Positions 56,709-64,000 of a stretch of DNA of 64,000 nucleotides are shown here, piece by piece; position 1 is the stretch's first letter; every line of letters starts with the position of its first letter. The stretch comes from UBA5951 sp012269555 (lineage in GTDB: Bacteria > Pseudomonadota > Alphaproteobacteria > Puniceispirillales > Puniceispirillaceae). The notes beneath the pieces are model-generated. The model was not told the origin of the DNA, searched no databases, and saw nothing but the letters and a program-made list of their open reading frames with translations. Position numbers and translations under genes: made by a program. The DNA is taken from NCBI GenBank assembly GCA_038147755.1, contig JAYQTS010000003.1, forward strand, positions 62,001-126,000, given 5' to 3'.

Positions 56709-57773
56709 TTACGCAGGTCTCTTTGCAAGGCCAAGAGACTCTTGTGCTGCATGTAAGAAACGTAAATCAACTGCATTGCGCCAGTCAAAATCTGAAGGCA
56801 CTTGACCTAGGTCACGCACACCTTGTGCGAAGCCATCCATTGATTCTTCAGTAAATCCACCATCTTTGCAGATTTGGTCTAATTCAACTTCATACTGAGC
56901 TTCAAATTCAGGTGGAATATCGAAGCCTTTTGCTCTCATTTCAGAATAAGCAGCTGACTTATTTGCTGGGTCAAAAAGCCATTGTCTAGCCTTTAATTCA
57001 GCATATTGCCATGCGTAAAGAGCATCTTCGTTTTTATCGCCCCACTCCATATTAGTAATAAAACCTTCTTGCGGTACTTCATATTGAGTTGCTGAGATAA
57101 ATTTTCCACCATTGTCTTTAAGACCTTTTTCGTGGCGCGGAAATACAGAACCACCAGTAAGAACGCCAGCAATGATTGCCTTCATTCTACCATCAGAACC
57201 ACCCTTCATTGGGACCATTTCTACATCTTTATCTGGGTCTAACCCATTCTGAATAAGTATTTGACGTTGTATCCAAGTATTTCTGCCTCCGAGGCCACCT
57301 CCAGAAATTTTTCCTCCTTTGAGGTCATCAAATGTCTCAATACCTTTTCCAACACCCATAATCCACCATTCTTTATCACGATAAACGCTCAAAAGTTTTA
57401 ATGGCTTTCCACTCGCTGCATGTGAACCAAAAAGGACATCTACATCTGAGTGCGCTACATCAAGGCTTCCACCGATTAGTCCGGGAAAGTACTCATCAGT
57501 AAGGTAGAACTCAATATCTTCTATGCCAGCATCTTCGTAAAAGCCCTTAAATTGAGCAAGACGCCATGACCATTGAGCGGCATAATTGGGGTTCCAATCA
57601 GCCATTCTAATTGTACTCGCGCTGGATTTTATAGCAGAAGAGTCAACTGCCCAGGCGCCTTTGAAAGGCACTGCGGTTGCTCCAATCGCAATTCCAAGTG
57701 CTCCCAAACCACCCTTGAGTAAAACTTCTCTTCTGGGCAGTAGTATTTTCGTTTTTTGTCTTAATCGAGCCAT
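56709..57773 (-). CDS. NitT/TauT-type ABC transporter substrate-binding protein with Tat signal
   Basis: A 354-residue periplasmic binding protein. The N-terminus has RREVLLKGG, a twin-arginine motif, a hydrophobic stretch and an AWA cleavage site, so it is exported folded. The mature part has MADWNPNYAAQWSWRLAQFKGFYEDAGIEDIEF and later ARQWLFDPANKSAAYSEM, typical of NMT1/SsuA-like proteins. I choose the ATG at 57773 because GGGAGGA lies seven bases upstream; an earlier in-frame ATG would overlap the permease. Order: ATPase, permease, binding protein. The ligand is unknown. Confidence 0.88.
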   Translation of the reverse strand: MARLRQKTKILLPRREVLLKGGLGALGIAIGATAVPFKGAWAVDSSAIKSSASTIRMADWNPNYAAQWSWRLAQFKGFYEDAGIEDIEFYLTDEYFPGLIGGSLDVAHSDVDVLFGSHAASGKPLKLLSVYRDKEWWIMGVGKGIETFDDLKGGKISGGGLGGRNTWIQRQILIQNGLDPDKDVEMVPMKGGSDGRMKAIIAGVLTGGSVFPRHEKGLKDNGGKFISATQYEVPQEGFITNMEWGDKNEDALYAWQYAELKARQWLFDPANKSAAYSEMRAKGFDIPPEFEAQYEVELDQICKDGGFTEESMDGFAQGVRDLGQVPSDFDWRNAVDLRFLHAAQESLGLAKRPA

Positions 57774-57817
57774 TTTTTTCCTCCCATTAAATTTATGTTT
57801 TGGTATCTGTGTAGGCA

Positions 57818-58692
57818 TCACAGATGATTCACATTTCGCCAAGGAGCTACTTTAGCTTCAAGCCATCGTGTGAAATTTATAAGTGACAATGACATCACAA
57901 TTAAAAGAAGTAACACTGCAAAAGTCATAGCTGTGTTAAAAGTATCCGCAGAACGTTGGATAAGATATCCAAGACCATTAGAGCCTCCAAATAGTTCTGC
58001 AATTACAACACCAATAAGTCCTCGACCAATACCCTGTTGTATGCCAGATATGATGAACGGCAAAGTATAGGGAAGAACCACTTTATAATAAAGTTGTACT
58101 CTATTAGCGCCAAAAACTTTTGCGGCGGCAAGGAGAGATTTTTCTGTTGTTTTTACTCCCGCCCATGCGTTTATAACTATTGGAAAAACCGCAGAAATAA
58201 CAATAATAGTAACTTGCATAGTTGTAGTAAAACCAAGAAATAATATAAAAAGAGGAACCAGTGCAATTCTTGGAAGTGAGGCTAGAGCCCAAACATAGGG
58301 ACTTAAGATAGACTCTACATATTTGTTTCCTCCCATAAGCAAACCGCCTGGGATTCCAATTGCCATTGCTATCGCAAGGCCGGTCATCAAGTTTGTAAAA
58401 CTATGAATAAAATGGTCTAAGATACTACCTGAAAAAACCGCTCCCTCTGGAGCTCTGGTTGTCATACCAACCCAAAGTTCTTGGAACATAGCTGAGGCTT
58501 TAGGAAGAAATAAGGAATTAATATTTCCATATGTTGTGACAATTTCCCAAAGAATAAAGAATATGATCAGATTGACGGAGGTTACTACGAAACCTCTCGT
58601 TCTTCTCCATATCTCTTTAAATGTCAGCCAACATCTTGAATGCGATTTGGGTCATCTGTTTCATATTGTATTTGCTCAGTTGCCTTAGCCAT
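57818..58692 (-). CDS. NitT/TauT-type ABC transporter permease, frame broken once
   Basis: An inner-membrane permease of about 291 residues after repair, with six helices. The N-terminal part (ATG at 58692, GGGGAGAAT upstream) reaches a TGA near 58620; one added base at AA 58630-58631 reads QDVWLTFKEIWRRTRGFVVT and connects to FQELWVGMTTRAPEGAVFSGSI. The EAA-type loop ANRVQLYYKVVLPYTLPFIISGIQQGIGRGLIGVVIAE contacts the ATPase. It starts two bases after the ATPase stop. Confidence 0.88.
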
Positions 58693-58694
58693 TC

Positions 58695-59507
58695 TTATTC
58701 TCCCCTTGTAGTCTGCATCGCTTCGTCTTTGACTAAGTTCCAGATATGGTCACGTAATTCAGCATAAGTTTTTGATATTTTTACATCTGAATTGTTCATT
58801 CTTGGTCGTGGAAAGTCGATATCCACTATTTCCTTTATTTTCCCTGGTCGATAAGAAATAACGACCACACGGTCTCCCAAAAGTATAGCTTCGTCTATCG
58901 AGTGCGTTATGAAAACACAAGTTTGACCGGTCTCCATAACAATACGTTCCATTTCAGCTTGCATTGCTTCTCTTGTCATAGCATCTATCGCAGCAAATGG
59001 CTCATCTGCTAATAAAATATCAGGATTAGTTGCAAGTGCTCTGGCAATTCCAACACGCTGTTTCATTCCCCCAGAAAGCTCATACGGGAATGATTTTTCA
59101 AAACCAGAGAGGTCAACCAATTCTAAACAGTTTTTAACTCGTTGTCTTTTTTCTTCTTCGCTTATTCCAAGATTTTGAAGCTCATAAGGTAAACGAATAT
59201 TTGATTCTACTGTTCTCCAGGGAAGTAAAGCATAATCTTGGAAAACCATTGCTCGGTCTGGACCAGGAGCAGTTACTTCTTCGCCTCTAACCTTAACGCT
59301 TCCTCCAGATTTTGGAATGAGACCTGAGATTGCATTTATAAAACTAGTTTTGCCACACCCAGATGGGCCAACCAAAACCACGAATTCACCTTTTTTGATT
59401 TCTAAGCTTATATCTTGTAGAGCGATGAGTTTTTTTCGCTCTCTATGAAGGTCGTATGAAATAGTAAGGTCTTCGGCTACAATTATGTTTTCATTCGAAA
59501 TTGCCAC
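58695..59507 (-). CDS. NitT/TauT-type ABC transporter ATP-binding protein
   Basis: A 270-residue ATPase. Walker A is GPSGCGKTS (about 48-56), the Q loop is MVFQDYALLPW, the signature is LSGGMKQRVGIARALA (about 142-157), Walker B is ILLADEPFAAID, and the H loop is FITHSIDEAI. It belongs to the SsuB/TauB/NrtD type. It is the first gene of a three-gene minus-strand operon. A TTATCGATAA palindrome lies about 113 bases upstream. Confidence 0.93.
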   Translation of the reverse strand: MAISNENIIVAEDLTISYDLHRERKKLIALQDISLEIKKGEFVVLVGPSGCGKTSFINAISGLIPKSGGSVKVRGEEVTAPGPDRAMVFQDYALLPWRTVESNIRLPYELQNLGISEEEKRQRVKNCLELVDLSGFEKSFPYELSGGMKQRVGIARALATNPDILLADEPFAAIDAMTREAMQAEMERIVMETGQTCVFITHSIDEAILLGDRVVVISYRPGKIKEIVDIDFPRPRMNNSDVKISKTYAELRDHIWNLVKDEAMQTTRGE

Positions 59508-59619
59508 GTTAAATCCCCCCCGAGATTACAAAAGCGAACTATAGAGATTTAAAAGTGTTGAGGGTTGAGCAAAAATCGTCAAGAAGAAAATCATAAATTA
59601 TGAATTTTTTTCTAGTAAA

Positions 59620-59629
59620 TTATCGATAA
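59620..59629. promoter_or_regulatory. Palindrome TTATCGATAA, copy 2
   Basis: The same ten-base palindrome as at 21093 and 62113, placed 113 bases before the ATPase start on the minus strand, in the 259-base gap between the importer operon and the threonine-synthase-like gene. Confidence 0.4.
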
Positions 59630-59766
59630 TATTCAGATATTTAACTTAAAGGCGTTCTAATTTTTGTATGTTGGGCATATTTTAACATTTAATCTTCACG
59701 AATTAAGTTAAGTTTAAAAGAGCGCTTTGCTAGAATTTTAAGTCGTTTTGAATTGGCTATTAATTT

Positions 59767-60996
59767 TCAAAATTCCGAATAATCAATTTTCTCATTTTTA
59801 TTGACGAATTGAGATACCTCTGGCATCGGATATTTCAAACCAGTTGCGCAATTATATAAAATGGTTTTTTCGCTTTCTGAAATGAGACCTTTTTGAATCG
59901 CTTGTTTGTAAGCTGCCGCGGTAGCGGCGCCCTCCGGGCACAGCAACAAACCATCTTCTTTAGCAATCTTGTCTCTTATGTGTATTATTTCATGATCATC
60001 TACTATTACTCCGAATCCACCTGATTCTTTTATAGCGCGGATGATAAGGAAATCTCCAACTGCTACAGGAACTCTAATCCCAGCTGCGATGGTTTTGGCA
60101 TTTTCCCATACTGGCGCATGTTCATTACCTTCTTGCCAAGCTTTTACGATTGGAGCGCATCCTGAGGCTTGAACAGCAATCATTTTTGGCAATTTGCCTT
60201 TAATCCATCCTAAGGATTTCAGTTCTTTAAATGCTTTCCACATCCCAATTAGCCCTGTTCCACCCCCTGTAGGATAGAAAATCACGTCAGGCAGACACCA
60301 GCCTAATTGCTCTGCTAGCTCAAGCCCCATTGTCTTCTTACCTTCTATTCGATAAGGCTCTTTTAACGTTGAGACATCAAACCAACCTGTGGGTTGTTTT
60401 CCATCTCCTACTATTTTACCACAGTCATTAATAAGGCCATTCACTTTATAAGTGTTTGCACCCTGTAGTCTTATTTCCCTAACATTAATATCTGGTGTAT
60501 CTTCGGGGCAGAATACAGTCGATTTTATATTGGCCTTGCTAGCATAAGCAGCTAACGCAGCACCAGCATTTCCGTTGGTAGGGATGGCTAGATGTTTAAT
60601 TCCAAATGACTTAGCCATTGATACTGCTAAGCACAGACCGCGAGCCTTAAAAGAACCTGTGGGAAGACGACCTTCATCTTTCACCAAAACACTCCCTTTC
60701 TTTCCTCCTAAGATTAAGGCGGATTGTTGAAGGGGTATTAGTGGTGTCATGATTTCTCCAAGAGATATTCTATTTTCAGGCTCTTTTACGGGAAGCATTG
60801 GAGCATATCGCCAAAACCCTGGTTCATCTGAATTCTCAATATCTGAACGAGATAATTGTTTTTTCATTTTTTCTAAGTCATACCGAACTAATAATGGACG
60901 TTGAGCTTTTGATAATCCATGGATTTCTCCAGCTGGATACCTATCACCGGTGAGTGAACATTCGAGATGGGATACAAAATTGGGATTTTTAGACAC
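59767..60996 (-). CDS. thrC: Threonine synthase-like PLP enzyme
   Basis: A 409-residue fold-type II PLP enzyme of the threonine synthase group that acts without the long N-terminal domain of E. coli ThrC. The N-terminus keeps the remnant of a Cys-type finger (HLECSLTGDRYPAGEIHGLSKAQRPLLVRYDLE). The PLP Lys is in LPTGSFKARGL (about 118), the cofactor loop is in IPTNGNAGAALAAYA, and phosphate is held by YPTGGGTGLIGMWKA. It converts O-phosphohomoserine to threonine if a true ThrC; related 2,3-diaminopropionate or amino acid lyases are possible. It is monocistronic by position. Confidence 0.82.
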   Translation of the reverse strand: MSKNPNFVSHLECSLTGDRYPAGEIHGLSKAQRPLLVRYDLEKMKKQLSRSDIENSDEPGFWRYAPMLPVKEPENRISLGEIMTPLIPLQQSALILGGKKGSVLVKDEGRLPTGSFKARGLCLAVSMAKSFGIKHLAIPTNGNAGAALAAYASKANIKSTVFCPEDTPDINVREIRLQGANTYKVNGLINDCGKIVGDGKQPTGWFDVSTLKEPYRIEGKKTMGLELAEQLGWCLPDVIFYPTGGGTGLIGMWKAFKELKSLGWIKGKLPKMIAVQASGCAPIVKAWQEGNEHAPVWENAKTIAAGIRVPVAVGDFLIIRAIKESGGFGVIVDDHEIIHIRDKIAKEDGLLLCPEGAATAAAYKQAIQKGLISESEKTILYNCATGLKYPMPEVSQFVNKNEKIDYSEF

Positions 60997-61052
60997 AATA
61001 CTTCTTTCAGAAATTTTTTTATAAAGACCGAAAGTTAGATGATTTTCTATCT

Positions 61053-62009
61053 CTAAGTCAACTTTCCCGAAAATCTCTGACGTTGTCCGATAATCACCAC
61101 TAGAGTTACAGTTGAAGCAAACAAAATCATTTCTTTTGTGATTATTTCACTAAGTAACCAAAAGGATATGAAAATTGTGATAAATGGTTGTAAAAATTGT
61201 AACTGTCCTATTTTAGCAATTCCTCCCTTGGATAGTGCAATGCTCCACAAACAATTTCCAATAAACATAGATAGAAGACCAAGGTAAAGCACCCCCCATA
61301 GAGAACTGCTATGATAGAGTGCATCATAAATTGAGAGATTTTTTGGCCAAAGAAAGTAACTCAGTATAAAAGAAATCGGAGAGGTAAGGCACAAACCCCA
61401 GGAAATTATATAAAATCCAGAAAATTTTTTATTTAACGAAGCACTTTTTGTATAACCAATTGCTGCACACAAACAAGCTACTAACAACCAAAAGTTTCCA
61501 AGAATAAAATTTTGATTGGTTTCAATATTTACACCTTCTTTTAGGTAATATGCATTTACCATAAAAATTCCTACTAACGTGGCGGCAATAAGAGAGCAAG
61601 CCCAGAAAAGCAGAGGAGGCCTTTCTTTAGCAATCAATACAGCTGCAGCTGATAAGCACAGTGGAAGCATTGCGAGAATCACTGCGCTGTAAGCACTGGA
61701 AACTTCTGCCAAAGCAAATGCTACTGCTCCTGGAAAGCCAAATACTAAAAGAAGACCAATGATGAACAATTCGCGTATTTCATTTAAGCTAATAGACGAA
61801 AAAAAATGATTTTCAGCATTAATTACAATTTGCCTGTTTATTATCTTTACACAAATAAAAAAAAGCAAAGCAAATAAAGTAGCACTTGAGGCTCTAAGGC
61901 AGGTTGCGTGTAATGGCGAATAAACCTCAAGTGCAAGTTTTGTTGCTGGAAAAGTTCCAGCAAACATTACAACAGCGATAAAACCTATTAGTATCGAAAT
62001 ATTTTTCAT
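61053..62009 (-). CDS. DMT-superfamily transporter (EamA family)
   Basis: An inner-membrane protein of about 318 residues with ten helices in two EamA halves. The first holds FAGTFPATKLALEVYSPLHATCLRASSATLFALLFF, and the second SMFIGNCLWSIALSKGGIAKIGQLQFLQPFITIFISFWLLSE. I place the start at the ATG at 62009, which begins MKNISILIGFI; an in-frame ATG at 62048 adds 13 residues, and neither has a strong ribosome site. The substrate is unknown, possibly an amino acid, as threonine-synthase-like and EamA genes are adjacent. Confidence 0.83.
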   Translation of the reverse strand: MKNISILIGFIAVVMFAGTFPATKLALEVYSPLHATCLRASSATLFALLFFICVKIINRQIVINAENHFFSSISLNEIRELFIIGLLLVFGFPGAVAFALAEVSSAYSAVILAMLPLCLSAAAVLIAKERPPLLFWACSLIAATLVGIFMVNAYYLKEGVNIETNQNFILGNFWLLVACLCAAIGYTKSASLNKKFSGFYIISWGLCLTSPISFILSYFLWPKNLSIYDALYHSSSLWGVLYLGLLSMFIGNCLWSIALSKGGIAKIGQLQFLQPFITIFISFWLLSEIITKEMILFASTVTLVVIIGQRQRFSGKLT

Positions 62010-62112
62010 AATAATAAAATAAAATATTTTTTTGCTTTTGATAAACATAGAAAAAATGAACTAAGTTTTTAAAGTACTTATAAAAGTTTTCAATAAATAG
62101 AAAAAAGTGAAA

Positions 62113-62122
62113 TTATCGATAA
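62113..62122. promoter_or_regulatory. Palindrome TTATCGATAA, copy 3
   Basis: Third copy of the palindrome, 81 bases before the peptide-type binding-protein start and about 40 bases before a TATAAT. This spacing would fit an operator or activator site. Confidence 0.4.
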
Positions 62123-62163
62123 ATTTGTTGCAGTTAGTAAAATCATTGTTAAGATAAAGTTTT

Positions 62164-62169
62164 TATAAT
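62164..62169 (+). promoter_or_regulatory. Possible -10 element of the peptide-type importer operon
   Basis: A perfect TATAAT 34 bases before the ATG at 62203. No good -35 lies 16-18 bases upstream, which would suit an activator-dependent promoter. GGGAGGGG serves as the ribosome site. Confidence 0.35.
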
Positions 62170-62202
62170 CAATATAAAATATATTGTGGGAGGGGAAAAA
62201 AT

Positions 62203-63846
62203 ATGAAGAAATATTTTATTATTTTGCAATCCATTTTTTTAGGGTTATTTTTAACGGTTGGAGCAAATGCTCAAACTATCAAAAATCCTGGAGTTTTGGT
62301 GCATGCTGCAGACGATGAAGCAACTACGTTAGACCCAGCTCAAGTTGAAGCAGGTGAGGGTGGAGAAACAGTCATCCTTCAGGTTTATGACAGGCTGTTA
62401 GAATTTGGGCCATCTGGACCTGAACTTATTCCTGGGTTAGCAACAACAGTTCCTTCAGTACAAAATGGTATGATTAGCAATGATGGCTTGACATACACAT
62501 TTAAAATCAGAAAAGGTGCCGTATTTCATGATGGTACAGATGTAACCGCTGAAGACGTTAAGTTCTCATGGGATAGAATTGTTGAAATGGATCTACCTGA
62601 GGGACAAGCCGGGGTTATTTCAGACATTGTTTCTGATACAAAAGTAGTGGATGATTATACCTTTCAGGTAACTCTTTTGGAACCTAGCGCAAGTTTCTTG
62701 AATAGCACAGTCGTCTCTATGGCTGCATCGATTGTAAGTAAGGATGCGGTTATGGCAAATGGTGGTGTTGTAGAAGGAGAGCCAAATGAATATATGGCAC
62801 AAAACGCTGTAGGCTCTGGACCCTATAAATTGAAAGCCTGGAATCGTGGGGAGAATATTCTTCTTGATATCAACGAAAATTACTGGGGTAACAAAGCAAA
62901 ATTAGCTGCACGTATAGAAATTGGCGCTGAACCTGATGTACGAGTATTGGGTTTGCGGGCAGGTAATTATGACACAATAGAGACAGACCCATCTTTTGTT
63001 GCGGATATAGAAGGTGCAGATGGTGTTACACTCCATACAGGAGGTTTATTACTTGAGCCGATTCACGTTGGTTTTAATCTAAATATTCCTGAGGGCGCAC
63101 TCCCAAAGGAAGACACAATTCCTACAGATTTCTTCCATGACCCGAGGATACGCCAAGCTTTTAATTACGCTTTTGATTATGAAGCTTTTCTTATGGGTCC
63201 CTTAGCAGGTTTTGGTGATTTTAATCCACACTATCTGCCAATGGGTATCTTTGGACATGATGCTGATGCGCCAAGATACGGTGCTCAGGATAAGGCTAAA
63301 GCAGAAGCATTGTTTCGTGAAGCCGGTTACTGGGATAATGGCTTTTCAGTTTCTGTAATTACTGAGGAAGCAAATCTCTTTGCCGATGCTGCACTTGTAC
63401 TTAAAGACTCTATAGAAGGTTTGAACCCAAATTTTAGGATCAATGTGTTAGCAGTTGCTGAGGCTGTTTTTGATGAAGCACACGCACAAAACCCTGTAGA
63501 GTATGCAATGTGGGTTAAAAATGCTGACCCTTTTGCAGACCCTCACCCATACATGAGTGCTTATCAGCATCCAGATGGAGAGTGGGGTGAAGTACATGGG
63601 TTTGCTAATGGCTATCGAAACCCAGAAAAAATTGCTGAGCTAATAGATGGTGCATCAACAGAACTTGATGTCGAAAAAAGAGCGGCAATGTATTCTGAAC
63701 TTCAAAGGCTACTATTTGACGACCCTATGTGGCTAATTACAGCTCAAGAGGGTGTAACAATGGCTTATAGAAGCTGGGTTAAAGGCTTTGTTCATAATCC
63801 ATTGTGGCCTCGTCCAAGCCTTCGGTTTGCTTACTTGGATAAGTAA
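62203..63846 (+). CDS. Peptide/opine/nickel-type ABC transporter substrate-binding protein (SBP family 5)
   Basis: A 547-residue periplasmic binding protein. The signal peptide covers about residues 1-23 (hydrophobic core and ANA cleavage before QTIKNPG). The mature protein shows DDEATTLDPAQVEAGEGGETVILQVYDRLLEF, YTFKIRKGAVFHDGTDVTAEDVKFSWDRI (family signature), AVGSGPYKL, DPRIRQAFNYAFDYEAF and a C-terminal SWVKGFVHNPLWPRPS. It would capture an oligopeptide, opine or similar organic solute. The permease gene begins at 63970, after a strong hairpin. Confidence 0.92.
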   Translation: MKKYFIILQSIFLGLFLTVGANAQTIKNPGVLVHAADDEATTLDPAQVEAGEGGETVILQVYDRLLEFGPSGPELIPGLATTVPSVQNGMISNDGLTYTFKIRKGAVFHDGTDVTAEDVKFSWDRIVEMDLPEGQAGVISDIVSDTKVVDDYTFQVTLLEPSASFLNSTVVSMAASIVSKDAVMANGGVVEGEPNEYMAQNAVGSGPYKLKAWNRGENILLDINENYWGNKAKLAARIEIGAEPDVRVLGLRAGNYDTIETDPSFVADIEGADGVTLHTGGLLLEPIHVGFNLNIPEGALPKEDTIPTDFFHDPRIRQAFNYAFDYEAFLMGPLAGFGDFNPHYLPMGIFGHDADAPRYGAQDKAKAEALFREAGYWDNGFSVSVITEEANLFADAALVLKDSIEGLNPNFRINVLAVAEAVFDEAHAQNPVEYAMWVKNADPFADPHPYMSAYQHPDGEWGEVHGFANGYRNPEKIAELIDGASTELDVEKRAAMYSELQRLLFDDPMWLITAQEGVTMAYRSWVKGFVHNPLWPRPSLRFAYLDK

Positions 63847-63859
63847 AATTAATCTATTT

Positions 63860-63904
63860 ACAGTCAACCGTTTGTTACCAATGTGTTAATATACGGTTGA
63901 CTGT
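63860..63904 (+). terminator. Stem-loop between binding-protein and permease genes (attenuator or terminator)
   Basis: ACAGTCAACCGT (63860-63871) and ACGGTTGACTGT (63893-63904) pair perfectly over 12 bases around a 21-base loop, followed by TCTTTTCTTTTT. It starts 14 bases after the binding-protein stop. Such hairpins commonly protect or partly terminate the transcript so that the binding protein is made in excess over the permease. Confidence 0.8.
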
Positions 63905-63969
63905 TCTTTTCTTTTTAAGTTGCTGAAAAATTACAAAACTTTTTTAATTTCTTAACTAGCGGAATTACT

Positions 63970-64000
63970 ATGCAAATAAGAGACTACATTATTCGTAGGT
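63970..64000 (+). CDS. Start of an ABC transporter permease (partial)
   Basis: An ATG at 63970, with GGAA about 5 bases upstream, opens a frame reading MQIRDYIIRR up to the window edge. A short start with an IIRR-like pattern is typical of DppB/OppB-type permeases, and the position after a family 5 binding protein supports it. Only ten residues are visible. Confidence 0.5.
   Translation, partial: MQIRDYIIRR

Noticed and set aside
1..64000. Mobile element, prophage or CRISPR
   Set aside because: No transposase, integrase, phage structural gene, tRNA-linked attachment site or regularly spaced repeats were found.

Overview
The window is a dense, low-GC stretch of bacterial chromosome. Gene content suggests a heterotrophic alphaproteobacterium, possibly marine: a soxBDAG sarcosine oxidase operon, a coxM-S-L-type molybdenum hydroxylase, a class III cyclase with C-terminal TPRs, a DUF3726 protein, NitT/TauT and peptide-type ABC importers and many small-molecule catabolic enzymes. 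The taxonomic call is inference from gene families only. I see no rRNA, tRNA, CRISPR array, insertion sequence, integrase or phage gene.

Layout. 1-8.3 kb: two alpha/beta hydrolases, two cupin-fold proteins, and a run of PuuE-like polysaccharide deacetylase, amidase, gamma-glutamyltranspeptidase-family enzyme and FAH-family enzyme that recalls ureide/oxamate catabolism. 8.4-13.7 kb: two convergent class III nucleotide cyclases, a large membrane-anchored protein of unknown function and YaiI. 13.8-21 kb: aldo/keto reductase, PrpE-like acyl-CoA synthetase, cold-shock protein, AbrB-family membrane protein, aldehyde dehydrogenase and an EamA transporter. 21-25 kb: coxM-coxS-coxL-type molybdenum hydroxylase of the form II kind. 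24.9-30.3 kb: M19 dipeptidase, an uncharacterised 568-aa protein, a DUF3726 protein and a Gfo/Idh oxidoreductase on the minus strand, with a divergent Ldh2-family dehydrogenase. 30.4-40.1 kb, minus strand: E1alpha, E1beta, a short lipoyl protein, an aldehyde dehydrogenase, then soxBDAG. 40-56.6 kb: a catabolic mosaic (two M24-fold proteins with altered metal sites, OsmC, HIBADH-like dehydrogenase, FrsA-like hydrolases, TauE, amidohydrolase, GST plus fumarylpyruvate-hydrolase-like enzyme, GntR regulator, Gfo/Idh, creatininase-family enzyme, cupin, 2-hydroxyacid dehydrogenase, GST, glutathionyl-hydroquinone reductase). 56.7-64 kb: a NitT/TauT-type ABC importer, a threonine-synthase-like enzyme, an EamA transporter and the start of a peptide-type ABC importer.

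Reading-frame integrity. Sixteen otherwise well-conserved genes are broken into adjacent frames at 24 points. At almost every point, adding one base, usually to a homopolymer run, restores one continuous family-like protein. I therefore annotate each as one gene and regard the breaks as probable sequence errors, not as pseudogenes, until checked against reads.

How the genes work together. Most of the window looks like uptake and oxidation of small nitrogen- and carbon-containing organics: importers bring in substrates; hydrolases, amidases and oxidases release ammonia, glycine, aldehydes and acyl groups; aldehyde dehydrogenases, an E1 2-oxoacid dehydrogenase pair and PrpE pass carbon to central metabolism. 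An identical palindrome, TTATCGATAA, occurs three times, each time in the region upstream of a transport or catabolic operon, and could be a shared operator.
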